The notes beneath the pieces were generated by a model that was not told the DNA's origin, did not search any database, and saw only the letters and a list, made by a program, of their open reading frames with translations. Shown in pieces: positions 6,025 through 6,025 of a DNA stretch of 6,025 bases (position 1 is the stretch's first letter; each line of letters starts with the position of its first letter). The DNA is from Treponema sp. Its GTDB lineage: Bacteria > Spirochaetota > Spirochaetia > Treponematales > Breznakiellaceae. The DNA is taken from NCBI GenBank assembly GCA_031258265.1, contig JAIRNB010000100.1:1-6025 (forward strand), read 5' to 3'. The translations under genes and the position numbers were made by a program.

Positions 6025-6025
6025 A

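Noticed and set aside
1..6025. CRISPR arrays, tRNA or rRNA genes, insertion sequences, attachment sites
   Set aside because: I looked for regularly spaced repeats, cloverleaf-like segments, transposase motifs and flanking inverted repeats, and saw none.

Overview
This 6 kb window reads almost entirely left to right on the + strand. It carries four confidently readable genes: peptide chain release factor 1 (prfA, TTG start at 37), its glutamine methyltransferase (prmC, 1329-2252), a long RelA/SpoT-type alarmone enzyme (2297-4405), and a CapA/PGA_cap-family protein with a lipoprotein-like N-terminus (4490-5752). The last 270 bases hold no complete gene. On the - strand they show the 3' end of a reading frame that runs off the right edge and is interrupted by an in-frame TAA.

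The DNA is GC-rich and codons favour C or G at third positions. A bacterial origin is certain. A spirochaete of the Treponema group is my tentative guess, from the loose spirochaete-style lipobox of the last gene and general resemblance of the proteins. It is not proven by anything in the window.

Layout: prfA (37-1122); a 206-base C-rich gap with hairpins and a possible 54-codon small ORF whose TGA overlaps the prmC ATG; prmC; a 43-base gap with two competing hairpins and a clear ribosome binding site; rel; an 84-base gap ending in a terminator-like hairpin directly against the next ATG; the capA-like gene; then a gene-poor edge. The first three genes look like one transcription unit. PrmC is expected to methylate Gln233 of the RF1 encoded just upstream, and Rel responds to stalled ribosomes, so the unit concerns translation and its stress sensing. 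The capA-like gene appears to be separate.

The most notable observation is in the Rel protein. Its synthetase domain (RFKD signature, the type seen in bifunctional Rel enzymes) and its full C-terminal sensing region are intact. Yet the expected metal-binding and catalytic residues of the ppGpp hydrolase (HD) domain are replaced, and the stretch that should hold the first metal-binding histidine is a four-fold degenerate 12-bp tandem repeat. It therefore appears to be a synthetase-only enzyme derived from a bifunctional ancestor. I did not find evidence of a wholly new multi-gene system.
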